This document shows positions 1 through 9,550 of a DNA stretch of 64,000 nucleotides, one piece after another. The translations under genes were made by a program, and so were the position numbers. The stretch is taken from contig JASSKH010000027.1 of NCBI GenBank assembly GCA_031763025.1, positions 10,634,055 through 10,698,054 of the forward strand. The letters run 5' to 3'. Below the pieces are notes generated by a model. That model saw only the letters and a list, made by a program, of their open reading frames with translations. It ran no database searches and was not told where the DNA came from. Source of the DNA: Macrocystis pyrifera. Its lineage: Eukaryota > Sar > Phaeophyceae > Laminariales > Laminariaceae. Every line of letters starts with the position of its first letter. Position 1 is the stretch's first letter.

Positions 1-109
1 CGCTGGTCTTCCCCCCCCCTCCCCCCCAAAGAAGGAACTGGAAAAAAGGTTTTGCCGAGATATCTAACAAGGGGGGAAATGTCTGCTCGAGAGTAGAGAT
101 TCGAGAGAG

Positions 110-233
<124 letters not shown>

Positions 234-410
234 AAGCCCTCCGAAAAAAAGAATGTTAAGTGGCACCCTTGGTACCGTCGTCGAGAAAAAAACGAGGGGG
301 TAAAAAAAATAAAATGATCGCACTCCTGTGCGAACTCAACGCTCTTTATGTTATACCTGTATATCTATCTAATATATACCAGGTACCTGGTATGTATATA
401 GCGTTATAAG

Positions 411-530
411 GATTACCCTGGGCTGGGGTAATCGGTCGATCTTCTACCCCTGTAGCTCAGTAGGCAACACCTTCACGTTTGGCGTCGTCGGCAGGCCACG
501 GGTTCGAATCTCACTTCGAACCTTTCTTTC
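411..530 (+). mobile_element. tRNA-like SINE
   Basis: TAGCTCAGTAGGCAACACC resembles an internal Pol III box A, and GGGTTCGAATCTCAC a box B about 45 bp later. The ends do not pair into an acceptor stem, so it is a tRNA-derived repeat, not a tRNA. The first 60 bp recur at 708-770. Confidence 0.5.
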
Positions 531-660
531 GTAGAAACGCTTGCGTGCTGCGTCCCTAAAAAACATGTCTCCCGGGTTCCCCAGGTATTGAAACGAAGCG
601 GGTAGGTCAGCGTACGGCCGTATACGGCGCCTACGCCCCAAAAATCCCGCCGTTCAGCGC

Positions 661-690
661 GGGGGGGGGGGGGGGGGGGGGGAGGGGGGG
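661..690. repeat. Poly-G run between two SINE-like copies
   Basis: About 22 G, an A, then 7 G. Confidence 0.8.
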
Positions 691-707
691 TTATATATAA
701 GTTTTGA

Positions 708-772
708 CCTGGGCTGGGTAATCGATGGATCTTTTACCCTTATAGCTCAGTAGAGGTAACACCTTCGCAATA
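708..772 (+). mobile_element. tRNA-like SINE, truncated copy
   Basis: CCTGGGCTGGGTAATCGATG ... TATAGCTCAGTAGAGGTAAC matches the 5' part of the copy at 416; box B is missing. Confidence 0.5.
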
Positions 773-962
773 TTCCGTGGGATCATTTACCGGGTTCATT
801 TTTCGTTTGTTTTTTTCGAAATCGATTTATACGGGTGAGAGCTACAGCAAGTAGAACAGCTCCTCGAGTGTGGAGTAGAGCCTCAGAAACTATGAGGTGC
901 CACATACAAACCCCGCCCAGTGGTTCGTTCAAGTTCGGTAAAAAATTCAAGTTTGTTGTTGC

Positions 963-1070
963 ATTACGGGGGGCCATAGTAAATAGGACCTACGGTACAC
1001 ACAAAAACCTAGATATTTCCCGATTTTTACCGACAATATTTGGTCCTATTTACTATGGTCCCCCGTAATA
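963..1070. mobile_element. MITE family 1 (about 107 bp), copy 1
   Basis: Terminal inverted repeats of about 30 bp, ATTACGGGGGGCCATAGTAA and the inverse TTACTATGGTCCCCCGTAAT, around an AT-rich core. Confidence 0.8.
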
Positions 1071-1194
1071 GTTGGGGTTTCCAAAAAGTGGGGATAGGTT
1101 GGTGACTCTCTGTATACCTTTTTGCCTTCGAATGGGTAACACAGCGGGGAGGGCTTACAAAAGATCTGATCGCGCGCGTGAAAAACAAATCCCG

Positions 1195-1385
1195 GATTTT
1201 TTTTCGTCTTCAAAGAAAACGATTGGATAGGCGTGCGGTCCGCACTTCAGAATCGTGGTCCCCGCCGTTTATAACGTTTTCTCGCTCGCTCGATGCGAAA
1301 GCGGTGCAGGCGCGTTTCTGGTCAATTTCGCTCCGTTTTGGCTCGCTTGCGGGCTGGGGTCAGTCACGGTTAAAATAGGTCTCCT
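1195..1385 (+). repeat. Dispersed repeat related to 13170-13330
   Basis: Both share GCGGTCCGCACTTCnGAATC, GGCGCGTTTnTGGnCA and a GGGTCAG tail. The 13.3 kb copy ends in TTAGGGTCAGGGTTAGGGTT. Confidence 0.35.
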
Positions 1386-1525
1386 CGAACCTTTAATTGA
1401 AAACGTAAATAGGGTCAGTCAGGGTTGATAGGTCTCTTCGGACCTTTAATAGAAAGCGCAAATCGACGAAGAGGTAGGAATGCCTAATGGAATGAACCCT
1501 CTGTGCGATATTTAAAGCATGTACG

Positions 1526-1530
<5 letters not shown>

Positions 1531-1569
<39 letters not shown>
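1531..1569 (-). repeat. Poly(C) tail of the LINE (poly-G on plus strand)
   Basis: An uninterrupted run of about 39 G on the plus strand abuts the 3' end of the LINE. The same junction recurs in other truncated copies, so it behaves as the element's tail. Confidence 0.7.
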
Positions 1570-4277
1570 CGTACTCATTTGTTGCTTGCCTTAGTCATTT
1601 GACCATTGACCACGCACCCCTTTCGAGACGGAGCACCGTTCCTACTCCTAATAGAGACACCTCCAACAATCAGGCGCTCATTACGTTGTTTCCATAAATT
1701 GCATAGAAACTTTTTGCTAATCTTATCCCCTTCCTGTTTGGCCTCCTGTGGCCACCATCTATCTCCTAGGATAGCGATCGTTTTCTCGCTGCTATTCATT
1801 GTATCAAACTCCTCCATGTCACATTCGTCTATTTTCCTCATCTCCTCTTCTAACACCTCCCGTTCCTCCTTGTATATTTCACATTCTCCTACTATGTGAG
1901 TTCTACTCTCTATTGCTTTGCCACACGGGCACATCTGTGCGTCTACTTCCTCCTCTTCCCGGCTACTGGTGTACCTCTTTCTTCTTTCTGGCAGGTCCAG
2001 GTCCCCTACACGAAAGCGCAGTTTCAGCGTTTTCGCGAAGTCCATTGGGCCATGCAAATACTTTTTCATTCCTATTCCTTCCCTCAATCCCCCGTATATC
2101 TCTAAGTTTTTTTCCGATTCCACCTTGTGTCTTAGCGCTAGCCTTTCCCTTCTTTCCATCCTTTCTTCTACTTCTGCCTTGTACCTCCCAAACTTCCCGC
2201 CGGACATCATCTCTAGTTGGTTTCCCCCTAGATCCTTCCATACTTTCTCAACTACGCCATCCCACCTTATTCCAGCTCGCCCTTTTGATACTTTCTCCCA
2301 TACAGCTCTATCAACTATGGCTGGCAACCTCTTTTTTGGCATGTTCCTTACGTTATATTGCCAGTTCAACTTTCTTATGTTTATATTTGTCTTGAGTGGG
2401 CGCATTCCCAGTTCTGCTCTTAATACTGTATTACTAGTCGTACTTGAGAATCTTAGGATTTTTTTAGCTGCTGTCATTTGTACTGTTTCCAACTGTTTTT
2501 TACGAGTTTCGCGTTCCGTTCCCATACTTCTCCTGCATATTCTAGCTTTGGTACTATCACATTCATCAAGATACATCTCTTAATCCTAGTGTCAAGGTTC
2601 TGGTCTGTTAGGATCTCATCCATCTTGCCTACTTGTGCCTTACCCTTTCCTATTCCTATTGCTTTTGCTATGTGTATCCCAAGAGCAGTCTTTTGAGATC
2701 TCTACGCCAAGGTATGTATACTGGTCTACGATCGGCAATTCATCTTCTCCCCACTTCCAACTGAAATTTACCGGGTTTACCTTATCTTCGTTGCAAACAA
2801 CTACTGCGCATTTCTTGACGTTCGCCGTCATCCTCCATTTCCTGGTGTGTTCTAGCGCCTTCTCTATTTGTTTCTGCAATCCTTCGGGTGTTTCTGATAT
2901 CCCCACGAAGTCATCCGCAAACATCAATCCCGAAACCGTATCTTCCCCTACCGTGACTCCCTGCCTTGCTCCCTCGACTGCTACTATCAGGTCGTTAATA
3001 TACATCTTGAATAAGTTAAGTGACAACGTACATCCCTGTGCAACACCTTGTAAAATATCAACATACTTCGATATTTCCCCGTCCAGCATCACAGCACTTC
3101 TCGCACACTCCGTCATCTTTTTCATCATTCTGCACATCTTTCCTCTCATTCCTATTTCCCACAGTTTTTTTTTCCACAATCTATTTCTCCATACTGTGTC
3201 GTAGGCTTTCTGCACATCTAGAAATAAACAGTGTGTTGTTTGTCCCACGTCTTTCCTACCTTGAATAATATTACCTAAGGTGTACACATGGTCTACGCAG
3301 CTACGGTTTGGCCTAAACCCTGCTTGTCCTTCGCTTATTTTGTCTTCCTTCTCCATCATCGTTCCCATTCTATCGTTCAAAATCTTACCAAATGTTTTGC
3401 CTACTGTGCTTAGTAGCGTTATCCCTCTATAGTTCCCGGGTCAGCCTTATCTCCTTTCTTGAATAAATGTACTACTACTCCTTCTCTCCACCTCCTAGGT
3501 GCGTACTCGTTTTGCCATATCCAGTTATACAACATGACCATCATGGTAAGCATTCCTTCTCCCCCGTACTTCATAAATTCATTCACTATTTGGTCTGCCC
3601 CTGCTGCCTTTCTATTCTCAAGTTTAGCTACACACTTCTTTACCTCTTCCCTTGTGAACTCTCTCTGCAACCCTCCCGAACCACTGTCTTCCCTTTCTGA
3701 TGTATCTGCGTTCGCCTCTGCCCACGCGTTGATTTCCTTCTCGAATTCTGCATCGAACGTTTCGTTGGTTGTGGGTGTTCCTAGCTTTTGGTAATGCTCT
3801 ACTAGTACCTCCCTTTTCCCCTTCGAACTACTAACCACTTTACCGTTCTGTGCTCTTAGAGTAGCTATTCCCGTGTCTGCCTCTCCTGCTTGTTTGCCAA
3901 GTATCCCTTTTATCCCTACCCACATCTGCTTCATCCCGCCCTCAAAGTCTTCATTTGTTTTATTTACTACGTCTTTCTATATCCCTTTCTTCTTCTTCTC
4001 TACCATCTATTTTACTTTCTTTCTAGCTATATCATACTCCTCTCACCCTGTCGAAGTTTTACTCGATGTATACCTTGCGTGTGCCTTTCTCCTTGCTCTT
4101 ATAGCCTCTTTCACTTGTTCATCCCACCATTTTACCGCTCTGTTGCATACTATCAACTTCTTCCCTATTACTTTACTTGCTGTGGTCTTGACCAACTGCT
4201 CCCATCCTTCTATTATCCTAGCTCCTGCATCATCCCTTTCTATATCGTTCCTTGTTGTACCTATTCTTTCCAACAGC
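1570..4277 (-). mobile_element. Non-LTR retrotransposon (LINE), 5'-truncated and frameshifted
   Basis: Read on the minus strand. It starts inside the region before the reverse transcriptase (WEQLVKTTASKVIGKK, WWDEQVKEAIRARRKAHA at 4040-4277), then RT (3934-2640) with KKGDKADPG, GQAGFRPNRSCVDH, FLDVQKAYDTVWR, QGVAQGCTLS and the catalytic FADD box (FADDFVGIS). A C-terminal domain (2576-1575) has a zinc-knuckle CPCGK...HIVGEC (C-x-C-x8-H-x4-C). Frame changes near 3440, 2685 and 2500 break the reading frame, so it is dead. The endonuclease is absent. The 3' end reads ACAAATGAGTACG and runs into about 40 C (plus strand G run 1531-1569). Clade not assigned. Confidence 0.9.
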
Positions 4278-4833
4278 TCGGGGGGGGGGGGGGGAAGGCG
4301 TACTCCCTTGTTGCTTGCCTTCGTCGTTTGGCCTTTGACCACGCATCTCTTTCGAGACGCAGCACCGTTCCTACTCCTAATAGAGACACATCCAACAGTA
4401 GGGCGCTCATCACGGTGTTTTCATAAATTACGCATGAACGTTTTGCTAATCTCACCCCCCTTTCGCCGCCTGTGGCCACCATCTATCTCCTAGGATAGCG
4501 ATCGTTTTCTCGCTGCCATCTAGTGTACCAAACTCCTCCATGTTACATTCGTCTACTTCCCACATCTTCTCTCCTAATACCTCCTGTTCCTCCTTGTACA
4601 TTTTACATTCTCCTACTATGTGAGTTCTACTCTCTATTGCTTTGCTACACGGGCACAACTGTGCACCTACTACTCCCTCTTCCTCCCCGCTACTGGTATA
4701 CTTTTTTTTTCTTCTTTCTGGGAGGTCCAGATCCCCCTACACGAAATCGCAGTTCCAGCCTTTTCGCGAAGTCCATTGGGCCGTGCAAATACGGTTTCGT
4801 TCCTATCCCTTCGCTTGATCCCCCGTATATCTC

Positions 4834-4942
4834 TATTACGGAGGACCATAGTTAACAGGACCTATGGTATGCATAAAAACCTATATATTTACCTATTTTT
4901 ACTAACAAAATTTGGTCCAATTTACTATGGTCCCCCGTATTA
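4834..4942. mobile_element. MITE family 1, copy 2 (inside the LINE copy)
   Basis: TATTACGGAGGACCATAGTT ... ATTTACTATGGTCCCCCGTA; interrupts the second LINE copy. Confidence 0.8.
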
Positions 4943-4950
4943 GCGCAAAG

Positions 4951-5014
4951 TAACTATTTTTTACTAACAATATTTGGTCCTATTTACTATGGTCTCCCGT
5001 AATAGCGCAAAGTA
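4951..5014. mobile_element. MITE family 1, copy 3 (right half)
   Basis: Right half plus flank GCGCAAAGTAAC, which also follows copy 2: a local tandem duplication of the end and its flank. Confidence 0.7.
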
Positions 5015-5038
5015 ACAAGGTGGAATCGGAGAAACACC

Positions 5039-5145
5039 TATTACGGGGTCCATAGTCAATGGACCAAATTTTGTTAGTAAAAATAGGTAAATATATAGGT
5101 TTTTATCTATACCATAGGTCCTATTAACTGTGGACCCCCGTAATA
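5039..5145. mobile_element. MITE family 1, copy 4 (opposite core orientation)
   Basis: TATTACGGGGTCCATAGTCA ... CTGTGGACCCCCGTAATAG; the core is inverted relative to copy 2. Confidence 0.8.
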
Positions 5146-5668
5146 GTCTTTCCCTTCTTTCCATCCTTTCTTCTACTTCTGCTGCCTTGTACTTCCCAAA
5201 AGTCTCTGCGGACATCGTCTCTTCTTGGTTTCCTCGTGTATCCGTCCATACTTTCTCGACTACGCTATCCCATGGGGGTACTCATCACGGCTTGTCCGAA
5301 AGGCCTCTGCGCAGGGCTGTGAACGCCGGCCGACCCACCGACTTGGTTGACGTACTGGTGCTGCCGCGCTCACTGTTTCGTGCCTGTCTGTTTTCGCCCC
5401 TCCACTTGCATGTTTGTTGCAGCCTGTTTTTTGTGACCGCAGGCAGGATTTCAAGGAATTGAGAGCTAACGTGAGAACTTTTATCGATCACACTCGGCTG
5501 GCGCTGTTTGTTTGGCTTCATTATGTGACAAAAAAAAATAAACACGGCCGTTGATGGCGATGGGGTTTTTTTATGCGCCATAAACCCGCAGCTTCAGATG
5601 TTGTCTCCCTCATGTACGGACTTTGTCTCCTGCATGAGGCCACATAAAAGCCGTAGTACGCGTGATAC

Positions 5669-5768
5669 TTTCCATAGTTAATAGGACCTATGGTATACGT
5701 AAAAACCTGTATATTTACCTATTTTTACTAACAAAATTTGGTCCTGTTTACTATGGTCCCCCATAATT
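5669..5768. mobile_element. MITE family 1, copy 5
   Basis: CCATAGTTAATAGGACCTAT ... TTTACTATGGTCCCCCATAA; the left terminal bases are decayed. Confidence 0.75.
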
Positions 5769-6080
5769 GTATGACACACAGCCTGCAAAGATGATGAGCT
5801 TCGACGAAATGCTCGATCTCTTGCACGGCTAGTTGTTTTTTTTTTTCAATTTTTTAAATAATGGGTTGTCGCAGCCCTCTCTCCGGCTCTCTGAGCAAGT
5901 GGCCCCACGGGACACGCGCACCCCCGTAGCCTAAAAAAGCCTTCCATGAACCATCAACAAGGAAACCCAAAGTTGGCACTGCTGCAACTGCAGTAACTAG
6001 GATGCCTAGCCAACTACTACCTATTGTAGCCGGCGACTTTTAGTCATCCAACTCGCATCCCTACCCCAGAGGCTAAATAC

Positions 6081-6322
6081 CAGGGCTCTTCACGGGTCAT
6101 GACCCGGCCGGCGGGTAGGTCAGAAGTTTTCGAAATCTCACGGGCCGGGTCGGCTCGGGTCAGGAGGTCCAAAAACTCTCACGGGTCGGATCGGGTCGCC
6201 ACCCGACCCGATTCTACCCGACCTCACCCGACTCGACCCGGCTCGGCCCTGCGCGACCTCACCCGACCCGACCCGACCCGATCTGGACGGCGAGGTTTTG
6301 ACCCGATCCGTAAACAGCCCTA
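6081..6322. mobile_element. hAT-like GACCCG element, short copy
   Basis: Starts CAGGGCTCTTCACGGGTCAT, interior of (GACCCG)n and its inverse, ends AACAGCCCTA. Flanks CTAAATAC and GTAAAAGC match at 5 of 8 positions, a possible decayed target duplication. Sits about 100 bp before an exon of the substrate-binding gene. Confidence 0.6.
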
Positions 6323-6429
6323 GTAAAAGCCTCCTATTATACAAGTTGAGCTGTGAAAGTAAAAAGTAAATGATGAACTACACGAATAAAATAAAATAAA
6401 ATACTGCTGCCTGTCGGTCTTGTCTTCAG

Positions 6430-6593
6430 GTGGCAAGAGCAAGCGCTTGTCGTGGCAGGAGCTGGCGGCGTACGATGCAGACGTCATCCTCATCGCTCCC
6501 TGCGGCATGGACCGCAAGCGCGCAGCGATCGACGGCGACAGGATGTGGAGGCACGACTGGTGGCGCGAGCTCCGTGCGGTCAAGTTTGGGCAG
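6430..6593 (+). CDS. Exon of BtuF/TroA-like gene
   Basis: 164 nt, 2 nt of a split codon then 54 codons. Carries the DADVILIAPCG strand-loop and a following acidic/basic helix ending ...VKFGQ just before the donor gtgcga. Confidence 0.72.
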
Positions 6594-6973
6594 GTGCGAC
6601 CTCTCAACTGTCACAAGGGCACCGCTGCCGCCGCCGCCGCCTCTGCTGTGGTGCAGACCTTTCGCCACTAGAGAGGGTGTCGTCCGACCCCGTACGACCA
6701 ACCCTCTCCCTCTCCCTCTCCCTCCCCTTCTCCCTCCCCCCCCCCCCCCCCCCCCCCCGTCATTCGACTCTGTAATTCCATGCGCAAGAAAATCCGCCTC
6801 ACCAAGCGGTTCTTAGTAGGGTGCTGCTCACCCTCCATGCCACGACTCGCCAGACTCCCGCCGAACACCTCACGGTTTGTGGGCGCTTCGTACTTGCTGC
6901 GAGGGGCGATGTCTGCCTGGTCGGTGAAAACCTGACGTGCTCGATGGTCATCATACGACTACGGCCATGCATG

Positions 6974-7037
<64 letters not shown>

Positions 7038-7741
7038 CCTGGACCTGCCATCCCATTGCACACATTCCTCGTACAAAGGCCACGACGACGCCAAACGAAC
7101 AAAAAACAACAAAAAAATAACGTACAAAATTGACATTTTTTTGAATACGGGGGGCCATAGTAAATAGGACCAAATATTGTTATTAAAAATAGGTAAATAT
7201 ACAGCTTTTTACGTACACCATAGGTCCTATTAACTATGGACCCCCGTAATAGTATTTATTTCATTTTGCCGTCCGACATTGTGCGGGGCGTTCTTCATTC
7301 AGAATGAAAAAAAAAAGTGACACAGTTCGTCGGATACCACCATTCTCATCCGATCAACTCTCCTTCCCTGCGTATACTCAATCAAACACGTGCTATTACG
7401 GGGGGCCATACTAAGTAGGACCTACGGTACACACGAAAATCTATATATTTCCCCATTTTTGCTCACAATATTTGGTCTTATTTACTATGGTCCCCCGTAA
7501 TACCACCCTTTACCCAATTATTGTACCTGCTACGATGTCCTGATCAGGTTACAGATTGCTGTATATATTCGGCGACAGATTGGAAAAACAACCCTCCATC
7601 CCCCCCCCCCCCCCCCCCCCCCCCCCCTATATATGGGTTGGGTTTTCCCCCCCCCCCCTATATATGGGTTGGGTTGGCGTCGGTTGGCAACGACACTGTA
7701 AAACATGCCGCTCACTACGTGAGCTAGACATCCAGGGTACC

Positions 7742-7773
<32 letters not shown>

Positions 7774-8371
7774 GCGGTCGCCCACAGCTGGTTGTCTAGT
7801 TAGATCATTTGTGCGAAGTAAAGAACCTTTACTCTGCACAAGGGAATTGATCGTATCACGTAGTGTTCAAGGTACGGCACCCAAGAGGCAGTTACATAGT
7901 GCTCCCATTGCCGTCTCTGGAAGTGGCCACACCGGAAATTAAACTAACTCAATAAAGCTGTCATCCATAAGCAAGTCCGCCTCACAAGCGGTTCTTGGTT
8001 GGATGCAGCTCACCCTTCATGCGACTCGCCGGACACCTCACGGCGCTTCGCGCTTGGTGCAAGCAATGTCTTCCTGGTCGGTGAAAACCCGACATGCTCC
8101 GTCCCGGCATTGTAGGGATGCGAGGGTCTATGGTCATACGACTACGGCCATGCATGAGATCGAGTACATCTCCTATCGAGTACACCCCCCCCCCCCCCCA
8201 CCGCCCCCCCCCCCCCCGAAAAAAATAACACTTTTGTTAAGTAATATGTGGAAAAAAACGTCGTGAGCGACCCAAAGCTGGACGTGTGTCTATCAGGAGC
8301 AAGAATGGTGCTCCGTCTAGAAAAGGATGTGTGGTCAATGGCCTAGTGGCTAAGGAAAGCAACGCATTAGT

Positions 8372-8413
<42 letters not shown>

Positions 8414-8947
8414 CTCCGTCTCGAAAGGGATGCGTGGTCAAATGGCCAAATGACCAAGACAAGCAATAAATGACTACGCCCCTCCCCCACGGCGTGCTCC
8501 GTCCCGGCATTGTAGGGATGCGAGGGTCTATGGCCACACGACCACGGCCATGCGTGATAATGAGTACACCACCCCTCCCCTACCCGCCTCCCATCCCATG
8601 TCTATACGAAGGTGTACGCATTGGACGGAAATGCGTACTACGCCAGACCCGGCCCCCGCCTCCTTCAAGGTAGCGGTATCATCGCCCGCATCCTACACGG
8701 AGACGCCGTCGGGGACGCCATCGGCGAGGAAATTTCGCCGCGCGACTCGTGGACGACGATCTCAGGGCCCCCCATCCCCTCCCCGCGCACGCCTCCGCCT
8801 CCGCCTCCGCCTGTTCCTGATTCTCCTCCTGTTCTTCTTCCTCCTCCTCCTCCTCCTCCGATCTCGCAGCCGCTGCTGCCCGCGGAGCCTGCCGCTGCTG
8901 TAGCCGTTGTTGCTTCCCACCCGCCCCCCGAAATCACCACGACGTAG
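6430..8947 (+). CDS. BtuF/TroA-like substrate-binding domain protein, 3' part (last two exons)
   Basis: Two exons, 6430-6593 and 8612-8947, join in phase 0 and encode the C-terminal lobe of a class III (BtuF/TroA-type) substrate-binding fold, the family that binds cobalamin, ferric siderophores or metals. The first has LSWQELAAYDADVILIAPCG, matching the family's W-x-L-x-x-x-D-P-D-V-I-x-x-x-P-C-G segment. The second has LDGNAYYARPGPRL, matching the L-D-G-N-A-Y-F-x-R-P-G-P-R-L signature. Splice sites: acceptor tcttcag before 6430, donor cag/gtgcga at 6593/6594, acceptor gaag before 8612. After the fold comes a Pro-rich tail of about 60 residues ending at a TAG at 8945-8947. The exon at 6430 starts with 2 nt of a split codon, so earlier exons exist; none was recognised in 1-6429, so they are probably left of the window. 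The ligand cannot be told; cobalamin or iron binding is inference from the family. Confidence 0.75.
6786..7036 (+). mobile_element. Second poly(C)-tailed repeat family, copy 1
   Basis: Shares GCCTCACCAAGCGGTTCTT, CTGCCTGGTCGGTGAAAA and CATACGACTACGGCCATGCA with the copies at 7976, 8489, 12000 and 39130, then ends in about 60 C. No coding capacity seen; it resembles a short non-autonomous retroelement. Confidence 0.6.
7146..7252. mobile_element. MITE family 1, copy 6
   Basis: TACGGGGGGCCATAGTAAAT ... TAACTATGGACCCCCGTAAT; intron of the substrate-binding gene. Confidence 0.8.
7393..7502. mobile_element. MITE family 1, copy 7
   Basis: CTATTACGGGGGGCCATACT ... TACTATGGTCCCCCGTAATA; same intron as copy 6. 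Confidence 0.8.
7976..8217 (+). mobile_element. Second poly(C)-tailed family, copy 2 (fullest)
   Basis: About 210 bp ending GATCGAGTACATCTCCTATC then GAGTACA and a C run with two interruptions. Confidence 0.6.
8288..8412 (+). mobile_element. LINE 3'-end fragment with poly(C) tail
   Basis: About 87 bp of the LINE terminal region (gtgtctatcagg ... gcaacgcattagtac), followed by about 38 C. Confidence 0.7.
8413..8488 (+). mobile_element. LINE 3'-end fragment stacked on the previous tail
   Basis: Begins GCTCCGTCTCGAAAGG right after the C run, ends AAATGACTACGCCCCTCCCCC. Confidence 0.7.
8489..8590 (+). mobile_element. Second poly(C)-tailed family, truncated copy 3
   Basis: Starts at GTGCTCCGTCCCGGCATTGT directly after the C tail of a LINE fragment and ends ATGAGTACACCACCCCTCCCC. 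Lies just before the acceptor of the substrate-binding gene's last exon. Confidence 0.55.
8612..8947 (+). CDS. Terminal exon of BtuF/TroA-like gene
   Basis: 336 nt, 111 codons plus stop. Opens with VYALDGNAYYARPGPRL, then a helix (GSGIIARILHGD) and a proline/serine-rich tail ending EITTT. The tail is low complexity and is not part of the known domain. Confidence 0.72.
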   Translation: MYALDGNAYYARPGPRLLQGSGIIARILHGDAVGDAIGEEISPRDSWTTISGPPIPSPRTPPPPPPPVPDSPPVLLPPPPPPPISQPLLPAEPAAAVAVVASHPPPEITTT

Positions 8948-9331
8948 GGGAGGGGAGGAGTTCGTACGAGCGTCGGCCAAAGAGAGTTGTGATGGTGTGG
9001 GTGTGGGTGGGGGTGGGGGTGGAGGTGGGGGTGGGTGGTTGTGGTTGAGAGAAAGGCATTTCATGCCCGCAGCGTTCTGATTGGTCAATTGGTAAGAACA
9101 CGCGTCGTCATCCGGGATCGTGACGTCACTTTTCCGGGAAAAAAGCAAAAGTTTCTCAGGGGAGTGTTTGGTTGTTGTTTGTGGCTTGAAACGGCCTGTG
9201 GCTGCACAGTACCCACCCTGGGCGGAAATGAACGGAAATGGAAGGACCGTTTCGATCCTAATGTCGACACCAAGCGTTCCTTATATTTCCGTCAAGAGTT
9301 GTAAGCGACACAATTTAAGAATCTCTTTTTT

Positions 9332-9335
<4 letters not shown>

Positions 9336-9373
<38 letters not shown>

Positions 9374-9437
9374 CGTACTCATTTGTTGCTTGCCTTAGTC
9401 ATTTGACCATTGACCACGCATCCCTTTCGAGAGGGAA
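9336..9437 (-). mobile_element. LINE 3'-end fragment between two poly-G runs
   Basis: Plus-strand poly-G (about 9336-9373), then GCGTACTCATTTGTTGCTTG and about 60 bp of LINE end, then the next G run. Confidence 0.75.
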
Positions 9438-9452
9438 GGGGGGGGGGGGGAA

Positions 9453-9548
<96 letters not shown>
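9437..9548. repeat. Very long poly-G tract
   Basis: About 110 nearly uninterrupted G on the plus strand (only aa near 9451), one of the longest homopolymers in the window; likely the tail of another truncated retrocopy. Confidence 0.6.

Positions 9549-9550
<2 letters not shown>

Larger units (their letters stand above)
4278..5272 (-). mobile_element. Second LINE copy, 3' fragment, interrupted by MITEs
   Basis: A poly-G run (4280-4295) followed by the LINE 3' end; frames match the C-terminal domain (CPCSKAIESRTHIVGEC, RTIAILGDRWWP-like). Homology to the first copy breaks at 4833 and resumes at 5147, and the gap is filled by three copies of the 107-bp MITE. The tail directly abuts the 5' end of the first copy. 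Confidence 0.8.

Noticed and set aside
444-532. Possible true tRNA gene (box A and box B present)
   Set aside because: The ends cannot form a 7-bp acceptor stem and the sequence before it recurs at 708 without box B, so it is a tRNA-derived repeat.
5285-5460. Possible upstream exon of the substrate-binding gene
   Set aside because: No match to the N-terminal lobe motifs expected for the family in any frame.
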